A stretch of 6,671 nucleotides of DNA from Desulfonatronospira sp. (GTDB lineage: Bacteria; Desulfobacterota; Desulfovibrionia; Desulfovibrionales; Desulfonatronovibrionaceae), in NCBI GenBank assembly GCA_007127015.1, contig SLAE01000187.1, positions 1 through 6,671 of the forward strand. The letters run 5' to 3'. How positions within the stretch are numbered: the stretch's first letter is position 1; every line of letters starts with the position of its first letter. This document shows, one piece after another, positions 1-6,105 of this stretch. A program made the translations under genes and the position numbers. A model generated the notes under the pieces. It saw only the letters and a program-made list of their open reading frames with translations, made no database searches and was not told the origin of the DNA.

Positions 1-70
1 ATGCCTTCAAGACCAGAGAATGAATCGGATGAGTTATCAAAGCAATAAATTTGATATCCCCTATAGGATT

Positions 71-84
71 GTTAACCGGATAAC
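71..84. repeat. 14-base near-perfect palindrome GTTAACCGGATAAC
   Basis: GTTAACCGGATAAC pairs with itself at all positions except one symmetric mismatch (A against A). It shares the core CCGGATAA with the elements at 506-513 (TCGGATAA) and 597-604 (ACCGATAA, one base shorter). This may be a protein-binding site; no regulator is identified. Confidence 0.3.
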
Positions 85-481
85 TTTATGTTGACCACTT
101 TCCTGCGTAGATCTTTCTCCTGACCAGACCATGCATTTTTTTTATTTGCTTCCTTGTTAAGTAAGGAACTTATCACAGAAATAAACTGTCGCATCTTTAT
201 TCATGGTAATCCTGTTGAAACTTGCCGGTGATGTTTATTCTAAACTCCTTTATCTTCAAATATCCAGAACGATATTTTTCAAATCACACCTATCTGCATT
301 ATAAACGCGACTGCGAAAACTCATTTCTCTTACGCTAATTCGCGTGGCAGCGGTAAGGCCAGAAATAAGAAGTCAGCTGAAATAAAAATTAAAGTTTCAG
401 CTTCATTCTTCATTAGTTCATGTCCTTGCTCTTGCAAACATATCATAATGATCAGCAACAACAGAAAATAAAATGCTGATT

Positions 482-530
482 CAAGTCCTTAAACGGCCGA
501 TAGTGTCGGATAAACGATCAAAATTTCTTT
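482..530 (+). repeat. direct repeat copy A, with palindrome CCGATAGTGTCGG
   Basis: This 49-base stretch aligns without gaps to 573-621 with roughly 35 identical positions, counted by eye. Its centre holds the dyad CCGATAGTGTCGG at 497-509 (CCGA, five bases, TCGG). The matching position in copy B is also a dyad. Copy A lies about 150 bases upstream of the predicted transcription start of the symporter operon, so it is a candidate distal operator. Confidence 0.45.
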
Positions 531-550
531 TTTCTTCATAAAAGAAAAAA
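528..550. repeat. AT-only inverted repeat between the two direct repeats
   Basis: TTTTTTCTT at 528-536 is the exact reverse complement of AAGAAAAAA at 542-550, with a 5-base loop. It has no GC-rich stem, so it is not a convincing terminator. The opposed T and A tracts are more likely to bend DNA or act like an UP-type AT-rich spacer between the two repeat copies. Confidence 0.3.
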
Positions 551-572
551 AACAGCAATTAAATTTCTGGTA

Positions 573-621
573 CAAGAACTTAAGCGGCGGATAATAACCG
601 ATAAATGACCCAAAATTATTT
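573..621 (+). repeat. direct repeat copy B, with palindrome CGGATAATAACCG, abutting the promoter
   Basis: This is the second copy of the 49-base element, 91 bases downstream of copy A. Its central dyad, CGGATAATAACCG at 588-600 (CGG, seven bases, CCG), falls at the same offset as the dyad in copy A although the bases differ. That suggests the dyad symmetry is what is conserved. The repeat ends on the -35 hexamer of the predicted promoter. Its dyad centre is about 60 bases before the predicted start, a usual distance for an activator bound upstream of RNA polymerase. Confidence 0.45.
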
Positions 622-647
622 GTAAATGCATACAGTCGTTTTATAAT
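620..647 (+). promoter_or_regulatory. sigma-70-type promoter for the symporter operon
   Basis: TTGTAA (620-625, -35), a 16-base spacer and a consensus TATAAT (642-647, -10). The predicted start is near 654, which leaves a 5' leader of about 160 bases before the DUF4212 start codon. It is the best sigma-70 match I found in the first 800 bases and is correctly oriented. No sigma-54 GG-N10-GC element was found. Confidence 0.55.
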
Positions 648-814
648 TTTTTAATCCTAAATTTACTGCCGTTGACCAGATAAGAGAAGACTTGCTCTTT
701 CTTCATCATTAACAAGTAAATAATGAAAGCATCCTTTTCTTTAATCAATGCTGAATTTTTGTTTCAGGCTAAGGCGCAAAAAGATCAGCATACTTTTTAA
801 CGGAGGTGATGAAG

Positions 815-1069
815 ATGTCCAAAAGCTTTGATGTGTACTGGAAAAAAAATCTGACTTTGATAGCCGTCCTGCTGGCCGTATGGGCTTTTGTACCCTATGT
901 ACTTGGAATTTTTCTGGTTCAGCCTCTGAACAATATCTGGATGGCCGGTTTTCCCCTGGGTTTCTGGATTGCTCAGCAGGGATCAATTTATGTTTTTGTA
1001 ATCCTTATTCTTGTCTACTGTGTCCTCATGAACAGGCTGGACCGTAAATATGATGTTGATGAACAATGA
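815..1069 (+). CDS. DUF4212 small subunit of a sodium:solute symporter
   Basis: An 84-aa membrane protein of the DUF4212 family (TIGRFAM-type name: sodium/solute symporter small subunit), known as the partner of the large VC_2705-type SSS permease. The family hallmarks are visible: an N-terminal YWKKN segment (about residues 8-12), a first membrane helix at about 13-33, the conserved GGFPLGFW-like block (here AGFPLGFWIAQQGS, about 43-56), a second helix at about 55-72, and the charged C-terminal tail NRLDRKYDVDE. Two in-frame starts lie further upstream (GTG 806, ATG 809). ATG 815 is preferred because GGAGG at 802-806 then sits 8 bases away, and GTG 806 would overlap the Shine-Dalgarno. The large subunit starts 51 bases downstream, so the two are almost certainly co-transcribed. 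The small subunit's exact biochemical role is not established; support of assembly or activity is inferred. Confidence 0.93.
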   Translation: MSKSFDVYWKKNLTLIAVLLAVWAFVPYVLGIFLVQPLNNIWMAGFPLGFWIAQQGSIYVFVILILVYCVLMNRLDRKYDVDEQ

Positions 1070-1120
1070 TTCATGATTTTTATTTAATTCCAACAACCCT
1101 GCGGTGAGGAGGGTAAAGTA

Positions 1121-2896
1121 ATGTCTATTTTGGCCTGGACCTATATAATGGTCATTTTAACTTTTGGATTATACATCTTTATCGCCTGGAGATCCAGGGT
1201 AAAGGAGACCAAGGGATTTTACGTGGCCGGATCTTCTGTCCCCCCGCTGGCCAACGGGATGGCCACAGCCGCAGACTGGATGAGCGCGGCTTCTTTTATT
1301 TCCATGGCCGGACTGGTCTCCTTTATGGGTTATTCAGGAGCGGTTTATCTTATGGGCTGGACGGGAGGATACGTGCTCCTGGCCCTGCTTCTTGCTCCAT
1401 ATTTGCGTAAATTCGGAAAATTCACCGTCCCCGACTTTGTCGGTGACAGGTATTATTCAAACACAGCGCGAGTGGTGGCCCTTATCTGCGCCATCTTTAT
1501 TTCACTTACCTATGTTGCGGGCCAGATGCGAGGCGCGGGCATAGTTTTCAGCCGGTTTCTTGAAGTTGAAGTCAGTACCGGCGTGTTCATCGGCATGGCC
1601 GTGGTCTTTTTCTACGCCGCTCTTGGAGGCATGAAAGGCATCACCTGGACTCAGGTGGCCCAGTACTGCGTCCTGATCGTGGCCTTTGTTCTGGCTGCCG
1701 CGGCCATTTCTCTCAAGCTTACGGGAGTAGTCTTTCCTCAGGTAGGTTTCGGCTCCACCCTTATAGAGGGAGAACGAGCCGGGCAATATGTTCTGCAGGC
1801 CCTTGACGGAATCCATATAGAACTTGGTCTGCACCGATATACTGAGGCCTTTCACCCTGACGGCATGGGCATGCTTTCTGTTTTCAGCATCACCCTGGCC
1901 CTGATGGTCGGCACGGCGGGGCTGCCGCATGTCATAATCCGCTTTTTTACGGTTCCAAGCGTCAAGGCCGCCAGAATAAGCGCTTTCTGGGCTATTTTGT
2001 TCATAGCTATCCTGTACACCGCTGCTCCCACTGTGGCAGGCTTTGCCAGATATAACATGATCGAGACCATCAATGACGTTCCATATGCCGAAGCCCCTGA
2101 CTGGTTTAAAAACTGGGAACAGACAGGTCTGGTGGCCTGGATGGATAAAGCAGGTGACGGCATAATTCGTTTCCGGGCCGGAGAACCTTTTGTCGGACCT
2201 CCTGTGTTGACCGGAGAACGGGGAGAACACGGGCAGAGACTGGTGGCCAATGTGCCTACGGACAATGATAACGAGCTTTATATTGATCGGGACATCATAG
2301 TTTTGGCCAGTCCTGAAATGGGCAACCTTCCTGCCTGGATGATCGGTCTGGTTGCCGCGGGAGGGCTGGCCGCAGCGTTATCCACAGCTTCAGGCCTGTT
2401 GATTGTTATTGCTTCGTCCATTTCACATGACCTGTATTACAGGATACTCAACCCGCAGGCTACGGAAAGACAGCGCATGCTCGTCGGGCGGATAATGATC
2501 GCTCTGGCTGTTCTTATAGCCGGCTACTTCGGTATTAATCCACCGGGCTTCGTAGCGGAAGTGGTGGCTTTTGCCTTCGGTCTGGCGGCATCTTCATTTT
2601 TTCCCATTATCATCCTCGGTATATTCACTACGTGGGTGAACCGTGAAGGGGCCATCGCCGGAATGATCGTAGGCATCAGCTTCACCATGATGTATATTAT
2701 CCAGACCAAGTTTATGGGCATGGACCCCTGGTTTTTCGGAATCGTTCCGGAAGGTATAGGTACCGTGGGCATGCTGCTTAATGCGATTGTAACCCTTGTT
2801 GTTTCCTCGTTCACCAAGTCACCTCCGGCCCACATTAAAGAACTGGTTCAAAATGTGCGCACGCCTCGCGGCTCAGGTGAAGCAACCGGTCATTAG
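1121..2896 (+). CDS. sodium:solute symporter large subunit, SSS family, VC_2705 type
   Basis: A 591-aa inner-membrane permease of the solute:sodium symporter family (LeuT fold), the VC_2705-like branch that occurs with DUF4212. It should couple Na+ entry to uptake of a small organic solute. Members are often annotated as cation:acetate symporters, but the substrate is not readable from sequence. Visible features: an N-terminal helix (about 6-23), then the KGFYVAGSSVPPLANGMATAAD block (31-52) leading into unwound TM1 (AADWMSAAS, 50-58). The TM8 segment is GLAAALSTASGLL (415-427), whose S421 and T422 fit the Na2-site serine/threonine pair, followed by SISHDLY (433-439). A long hydrophilic stretch at about 310-403 interrupts the membrane core. 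The C-terminus is a short polar tail. GAGGAGGG at 1106-1113 supports ATG 1121. A strong terminator follows. Homologues related to PutP and ActP share the core, but pairing with DUF4212 argues for this branch. Confidence 0.93.
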   Translation: MSILAWTYIMVILTFGLYIFIAWRSRVKETKGFYVAGSSVPPLANGMATAADWMSAASFISMAGLVSFMGYSGAVYLMGWTGGYVLLALLLAPYLRKFGKFTVPDFVGDRYYSNTARVVALICAIFISLTYVAGQMRGAGIVFSRFLEVEVSTGVFIGMAVVFFYAALGGMKGITWTQVAQYCVLIVAFVLAAAAISLKLTGVVFPQVGFGSTLIEGERAGQYVLQALDGIHIELGLHRYTEAFHPDGMGMLSVFSITLALMVGTAGLPHVIIRFFTVPSVKAARISAFWAILFIAILYTAAPTVAGFARYNMIETINDVPYAEAPDWFKNWEQTGLVAWMDKAGDGIIRFRAGEPFVGPPVLTGERGEHGQRLVANVPTDNDNELYIDRDIIVLASPEMGNLPAWMIGLVAAGGLAAALSTASGLLIVIASSISHDLYYRILNPQATERQRMLVGRIMIALAVLIAGYFGINPPGFVAEVVAFAFGLAASSFFPIIILGIFTTWVNREGAIAGMIVGISFTMMYIIQTKFMGMDPWFFGIVPEGIGTVGMLLNAIVTLVVSSFTKSPPAHIKELVQNVRTPRGSGEATGH

Positions 2897-2924
2897 CTTC
2901 AAATAAATTAATAATCTAAAACGC

Positions 2925-2970
2925 TAAAGCCGGCTGCAGATATGAATCTGCAGCCGGCTTTAAAATATTT
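2925..2970 (+). terminator. strong intrinsic terminator after the symporter operon
   Basis: A perfect 17-base-pair stem, TAAAGCCGGCTGCAGAT (2925-2941) with its exact reverse complement (2946-2962), and a 4-base loop ATGA. The stem core is GC-rich and is followed by an AT-rich, moderately T-rich tract. It begins 29 bases after the symporter stop and should insulate the operon from the downstream genes. Confidence 0.85.
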
Positions 2971-3094
2971 TCCGGTAAGGTGTTGATCGGCTATGCTTTT
3001 ATGATTATGAGTTGTTATTGATGAGATCATTTTTTACTTTAAGAAGTTGCTTCTCTGAGCCGCCGGCATGATCAAAACTTCATCCAGAAATGAT

Positions 3095-3127
3095 AGCAGT
3101 AAAATCATATCGAATATGTTTCCTGCT
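3095..3127. repeat. nested inverted repeats upstream of the glutaredoxin gene
   Basis: The inner dyad is CATAT (3106-3110), CGA, ATATG (3114-3118). An outer pair AGCAG (3095-3099) and CTGCT (3123-3127) is offset by two bases. It lies about 90-120 bases before the glutaredoxin start, in a 250-base intergenic region with no convincing sigma-70 promoter of its own (weak candidates only near 3150-3190). It may be an operator or a chance AT-rich dyad. Confidence 0.25.
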
Positions 3128-3214
3128 GACTGCTGTTAAATTATCGTTTTTGAATTTTACTTGGTGATTTCACGAATTACAGAATATTAAAACAATTAAC
3201 TGAAGGAGATCCTG

Positions 3215-3469
3215 ATGGAAAGAAGCGTATATCTTTTTGCTTTGAGCACCTGTGTACATTGTATGAATATCAAGAAATTTCTTCAGGAAAAAGGAATAGA
3301 ATTCGAGTATGTAGATGTGGACAAGCTGCAAGGCGAAGAACGGGAAAAAGTGATTGAGGATTTGAAAGGCTTTAATCCCAGTCTGTCATTTCCAACCCTG
3401 GTCATTAATGGAGATAAAGTAGTGGTGGGTTTGAAGGAGAAAGAAATCATGGAGGCCTGCGCAGTTTAA
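3215..3469 (+). CDS. glutaredoxin-like thiol-disulfide protein (CxxC)
   Basis: An 84-aa cytoplasmic protein with a thioredoxin/glutaredoxin fold. After the first strand (VYLFAL, 5-10) comes the dithiol active site CVHC (C13, C16) within STCVHCMNIK. The second strand is FEYVDVDKL (30-38), followed by a helix rich in E and K. The cis-proline loop is SFPTLVING (58-66, with P60) and the end carries the VGLKEKEI segment. Length and motifs fit the small glutaredoxin/NrdH-like group found in anaerobes, where related proteins take electrons from thioredoxin-type or ferredoxin-dependent reductases. The CVHC site is not the classical CPYC, so the reductant may not be glutathione; this is inference. No reductase gene lies nearby. 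AAGGAG at 3203-3208 precedes ATG 3215. The gene stands alone, with a terminator upstream and a 178-base gap downstream. Confidence 0.9.
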   Translation: MERSVYLFALSTCVHCMNIKKFLQEKGIEFEYVDVDKLQGEEREKVIEDLKGFNPSLSFPTLVINGDKVVVGLKEKEIMEACAV

Positions 3470-3593
3470 TTCCACGTATCAACCATTTTTCATTTTGAAC
3501 ATATGATGTTGAAGCAACGCGGCAGGATGTTTCAAAGATTCTTTACAAACTGCTGCGCCTGGGCTAATAATATTTTTTTATTTATATAAAGAT

Positions 3594-3618
3594 TTATTAT
3601 ACTAAAATAGTCAGGATT
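3594..3618. promoter_or_regulatory. IscR type 1-like operator in front of the NifU-domain gene
   Basis: The core ACTAAAATAGTCAGG (3601-3615) matches every position of the inner part of the E. coli IscR type 1 consensus as I recall it (ACT, R, WWW, Y, AGTC, RRS). It includes the dyad ACTA-N3-TAGT (3601-3611). The outer flanks match only partly. It overlaps a possible -10 hexamer TATACT (3598-3603), so an occupying repressor would block initiation; the -35 partner is poor. Placement ahead of an Fe-S assembly gene fits an Fe-S-sensing Rrf2/IscR-family regulator, but the regulator is not in the window. Confidence 0.4.
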
Positions 3619-3634
3619 TATTATGAATCCTTTT
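3613..3634 (+). repeat. 6-base inverted repeat in the NifU-domain gene leader
   Basis: AGGATT (3613-3618) and AATCCT (3626-3631) are separated by 7 bases and followed by TTT. The motif GATTTATTAT occurs twice nearby, at 3591-3600 and 3615-3624. The hairpin ends a few bases before the GGGAG ribosome binding site (3636-3640). It is weak for a terminator, and it could equally be part of an operator cluster with the IscR-like site it overlaps. Confidence 0.25.
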
Positions 3635-3647
3635 AGGGAGTGATAAT

Positions 3648-3869
3648 ATGAGTGAGAGAGTGCAGACAGTATTGGACAAAATCAGACCATCGCTTCAGGC
3701 TGACGGAGGAGATGTTGAACTGGTCGAGGTTACCGATGACGGTGTGGTCAAGGTCAGGCTGCAGGGTGCCTGCAAAGGTTGCCCCATGTCTCAGATGACT
3801 TTGAAAAACGGCATTGAACGCCTTGTTCTAAAAGAACTGCCCGAAATAAAGTCCGTAGAAGCGGTTTAG
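3648..3869 (+). CDS. NifU C-terminal-domain (Nfu-type) iron-sulfur protein
   Basis: A 73-aa cytoplasmic protein consisting only of the NifU C-terminal (Nfu) domain, which binds a [4Fe-4S] cluster between the cysteines of a dimer and passes it to apoproteins. The conserved features are all there: an N-terminal helix with VLDKIRPSLQADGGDVELVEV (residues 8-28), then VRLQGACKGCPMSQMTLKNGIE with the cluster-ligand pair C42 and C45, and a C-terminal helix ending in PEIKSVEAV. This is the usual length for stand-alone Nfu proteins; the N-terminal scaffold and ferredoxin-like domains of full NifU, and the A-type domain of NfuA, are absent. Spacing from GGGAG (3636-3640) supports ATG 3648. An IscR-like sequence overlaps its putative promoter, and a terminator follows the stop codon. 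Confidence 0.93.
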   Translation: MSERVQTVLDKIRPSLQADGGDVELVEVTDDGVVKVRLQGACKGCPMSQMTLKNGIERLVLKELPEIKSVEAV

Positions 3870-3895
3870 ATTTACAGGGTTTTAACCTTGCTTGC

Positions 3896-3926
3896 AGGCG
3901 GGCCTCATCAGCCCGCCTTTGTTTTG
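3896..3926 (+). terminator. intrinsic terminator between the NifU-domain gene and gltX
   Basis: AGGCGGGC (3896-3903), a 7-base loop and the exact complement GCCCGCCT (3911-3918), followed by TTGTTTT. A short palindrome GGTTTTAACC (3878-3887) precedes it. The T-tract ends only 28 bases before the gltX start codon, and I see no promoter between the hairpin and gltX. Confidence 0.8.
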
Positions 3927-3954
3927 CCTATGGCCAAGCATAAGGAGAATGACA

Positions 3955-5346
3955 ATGAGCGAAGTGGTCACCAGATTTGCTCCCAGTCCCACTGGTTATC
4001 TGCATATAGGAGGTGCAAGAACGGCCCTTTTCAACTGGCTTCTGGCCCGTCAGCATCAGGGCAGATTCCTGCTGCGCATCGAGGATACAGATGTCAAAAG
4101 ATCTTCAGGAGAGATGACCAGGGCCATTCTGGACAGCATGCACTGGCTTGGCCTGGATTACGATCAGGGTCCGTTTTACCAGAGCCAGCGTATTGAAATT
4201 TATAAAGATTTTATCCAAAAAATTGTCCAGGCCGGACAGGCCTATTATTGCCGCTGCACTCCTGAAGAAGTTGAAGAGATGCGCAGCCTGGCCAGGGAAA
4301 AGGGGCTGAAACCCAAGTATTCAGGCAGATGCCGTGAACTGAGTCTGAACCCGGGACCGGATACAGTGATCAGAATCAAAACTCCGCTCAGCGGACAAAC
4401 AGTTTATCAGGATCTGGTCAAGGGCGGAATTTCCGTAGACAACTCTCAGCTGGACGATTTTGTTCTGGAAAGAATAGACGGTACGCCAACCTATAATCTG
4501 GCCGTGGTCGTGGATGATATAGAAATGGGAATTACTCATGTCCTTCGCGGAGATGATCATATAAATAATACCCCTAAACAAATTATCCTCTATAATGCCC
4601 TGAACGTATCCCCTCCCCTTTTCGGGCATGTACCCATGATTCTTGGGCCGGACAAGAAAAAGCTGTCCAAACGCCATGGAGCCCTATCGGTTACAGCATA
4701 TCGGGAAATGGGCTATCTCCCGGAAGCCCTGGTCAATTATCTGGTCCGTCTGGGATGGTCCTACAAGGACGAAGAGATTTTTACCCTGGAGGATCTCTTA
4801 GCCAGGTTCTCCCTCGACAATCTGGGATCATCGGCATGCGTCTTTGACATGGACAAGCTTCGCTGGCTCAACAGCCACTATATCAAGCAGGCGGATGTAA
4901 ACAGGCTGGCTTCGATTCTGACCGAACACCTGGACCCTGACCTGCCTCCTCCAGATGTCGGCTATCTGGAAAAAATAATCCCCCTGCTGCAGCCCAGAGC
5001 TGTAACAGTTCAAGAAATGTCTGAAATGGCTCATTTCTTTCTGGTGCCAGACGAGCAACTGATGATCGAGCAGGAAGCGGCAGAAAAGTTTTTGACTCCT
5101 GAAGCCAGAGAAAATTTAAGAGAAATTGCAGATCTACTGGAAAAACTGGATTCGTTTGATCTTTCAGTTCTTGAGTCTGCGCTCAAATCATATATCGAAG
5201 AAAAAAACATCAAGTTCAAAACAATAGCTCAGCCTCTCCGGGTGGCTCTGACCGGCAGAACTGCCAGTCCCGGCATCTTTGAGACCATGGAAATTCTTGG
5301 CGGAGAAAGATGCGTAAACAGGCTGAGATTCTCCCTTAACAGATAA
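3955..5346 (+). CDS. gltX: glutamyl-tRNA synthetase
   Basis: A 463-aa class I aminoacyl-tRNA synthetase that charges tRNA-Glu with glutamate in the cytoplasm; the length is typical for bacteria. The HIGH-type signature is FAPSPTGYLHIGGARTALFN (8-27) and the KMSKS-type loop is KLSKR (236-240). GTPTYNLAVVVDDIEMGITHVLRGDDHINNTPKQ (176-208) is the characteristic GluRS catalytic block. A zinc-binding insertion is present: C99, C101, Y122 and C126 line up with the C-x-C...Y-x3-C ligands of E. coli GluRS. The C-terminal half is the helical anticodon-binding domain ending in TASPGIFETMEILGGERCVNRL. The frame is open further upstream, but ATG 3955 is 7 bases from AAGGAG (3942-3947), whereas ATG 3949 would be too close. 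Whether it is discriminating or also charges tRNA-Gln cannot be told from sequence alone. azlC follows after 33 bases. Confidence 0.97.
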   Translation: MSEVVTRFAPSPTGYLHIGGARTALFNWLLARQHQGRFLLRIEDTDVKRSSGEMTRAILDSMHWLGLDYDQGPFYQSQRIEIYKDFIQKIVQAGQAYYCRCTPEEVEEMRSLAREKGLKPKYSGRCRELSLNPGPDTVIRIKTPLSGQTVYQDLVKGGISVDNSQLDDFVLERIDGTPTYNLAVVVDDIEMGITHVLRGDDHINNTPKQIILYNALNVSPPLFGHVPMILGPDKKKLSKRHGALSVTAYREMGYLPEALVNYLVRLGWSYKDEEIFTLEDLLARFSLDNLGSSACVFDMDKLRWLNSHYIKQADVNRLASILTEHLDPDLPPPDVGYLEKIIPLLQPRAVTVQEMSEMAHFFLVPDEQLMIEQEAAEKFLTPEARENLREIADLLEKLDSFDLSVLESALKSYIEEKNIKFKTIAQPLRVALTGRTASPGIFETMEILGGERCVNRLRFSLNR

Positions 5347-5379
5347 GAGCTCTTTAACTCTTCATTGTCCGCCTGAAAT

Positions 5380-6105
5380 ATGAAACCCAAGCTCCAGTTC
5401 CAGGAAAAGAGCAAAGTGAAATTTTCCCGCGAAGGCATGTTTGACGGATTTTTGAAGTGCGTTCCCCTGGGACTGGGAGTTTTTGTCTATGGGATCGTCT
5501 TTGGCATGCTCGCCGTACAGGCCGGCATGACCCCTTTTCAGGCCCAGATCATGAGCCTGACCGTTTTTGCGGGAGCCGCTCAGCTAATGGTTCTGGAACT
5601 CTGGGCTCCGCAGTTGCCTGTTCTTGCCCTTTTTCTGACAACTCTCGCCGTAAACATGAGACATCTGCTTATGGGAGCGGCAATGCGCGACTGGCTGGTA
5701 CACATACCACCGGGCAAATCCTATTTCAGCCTGTTTTTCATGACTGATGAGTCCTGGGCTCTGTCCGTAAAAGAGATGGACTCAGGGAAAAAAGACGCGG
5801 GATTCCTGCTGGGTTCGGGTCTATGTATTTATTCCTTCTGGAACTTTGCCACTTTCGTGGGTTCATCCACATCCTTCTGGATGGACAAATATCTTGCAGA
5901 TCCTGCAGTATTGGGGCTGGATTTTGCCTTCACAATCGTATTTATTGCTTTGCTTACATTCTTCTGGAGGGGAAAAGCCCAGATTCCGGTCTGGATGATA
6001 GCTGCTGCAACAGCATTACTCGCTTTCACGCTTTTTCCGGGCAAGTGGTATATCATTTTTGGAGGACTGGCAGGAGGAATTGCAGGAGCTCTCAGAAATG
6101 CTTGA
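5380..6105 (+). CDS. azlC: AzlC-family branched-chain amino acid exporter, large subunit
   Basis: A 241-aa polytopic inner-membrane protein of the AzlC (YgaZ/BrnF) family, which together with the small AzlD subunit exports branched-chain amino acids and analogues. Family features: VPLGLGVFVYGIVFGMLAVQ (28-47) as the first helix, followed by MSLTVFAGAAQLM (58-70), NMRHLLMGAA (92-101), and TDESWAL (122-128). Hydrophobic helices follow at about 141-160, 180-195, 202-220 and 223-238. The start is uncertain. ATG 5380 has no clear Shine-Dalgarno; GTG 5416 and ATG 5437 are in frame, and ATG 5437 (MFDGFLK) has GAAGG immediately before it and starts just ahead of the conserved region. The gene lies 33 bases after gltX with no terminator between them, so translation may depend on ribosomes leaving gltX. 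It overlaps azlD. Confidence 0.92.
   Translation: MKPKLQFQEKSKVKFSREGMFDGFLKCVPLGLGVFVYGIVFGMLAVQAGMTPFQAQIMSLTVFAGAAQLMVLELWAPQLPVLALFLTTLAVNMRHLLMGAAMRDWLVHIPPGKSYFSLFFMTDESWALSVKEMDSGKKDAGFLLGSGLCIYSFWNFATFVGSSTSFWMDKYLADPAVLGLDFAFTIVFIALLTFFWRGKAQIPVWMIAAATALLAFTLFPGKWYIIFGGLAGGIAGALRNA

Larger units (their letters stand above)
1..800. other. long AT-rich non-coding region upstream of the symporter operon
   Basis: About 800 bases without a convincing gene. The composition is clearly more AT-rich than the flanking coding sequence and stops are frequent in all frames. At the left edge one frame is open to TAA at 46-48 and another to TGA at 92-94, so the tail of an upstream gene could enter here, but neither reading gives a recognisable sequence. 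On the minus strand a 15-codon ORF (about 164-211, ATG preceded by AGGA) is too short to support. The region contains a near-perfect 14-base palindrome (71-84), an 8-base inverted repeat (375-382 with 395-402), two diverged direct repeats (482-530 and 573-621) and a sigma-70-like promoter (620-647). Its likely role is regulation of the downstream transporter operon. Confidence 0.6.

Noticed and set aside
164..211. 15-codon minus-strand ORF with AGGA upstream in the long non-coding region.
   Set aside because: Too short, with no recognisable product or neighbour to support it as a leader peptide.
375..402. Inverted repeat AGCTGAAA/TTTCAGCT as a terminator or RNA hairpin.
   Set aside because: An 8-base stem of low GC with a 12-base AT-rich loop and no T-tract; compatible with chance in AT-rich DNA.
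1502..2265. Long open frames of 242 and 137 codons on the minus strand inside the symporter gene.
   Set aside because: They lie antisense to a clearly conserved membrane protein, have no family features, and reflect codon bias of the real gene.
3518..3580. Possible terminator after the glutaredoxin gene: CGCGGCAG (3518-3525) with CTGCTGCG (3550-3557) and a later T-run.
   Set aside because: The stem needs a G-T pair, has a 24-base loop, and the T-run starts about 16 bases after the stem, so it does not look like a standard intrinsic terminator.
3892..3954. N-terminal extension of gltX by 21 codons.
   Set aside because: It would start inside the terminator stem, has no ribosome binding site, and gives non-family sequence; ATG 3955 has AAGGAG at proper spacing and begins at the conserved GluRS N-terminus.
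5345..5354. Palindrome AAGAGCTCTT at the end of gltX as a terminator.
   Set aside because: Ten bases with no loop cannot form a stable hairpin, and no T-tract follows.
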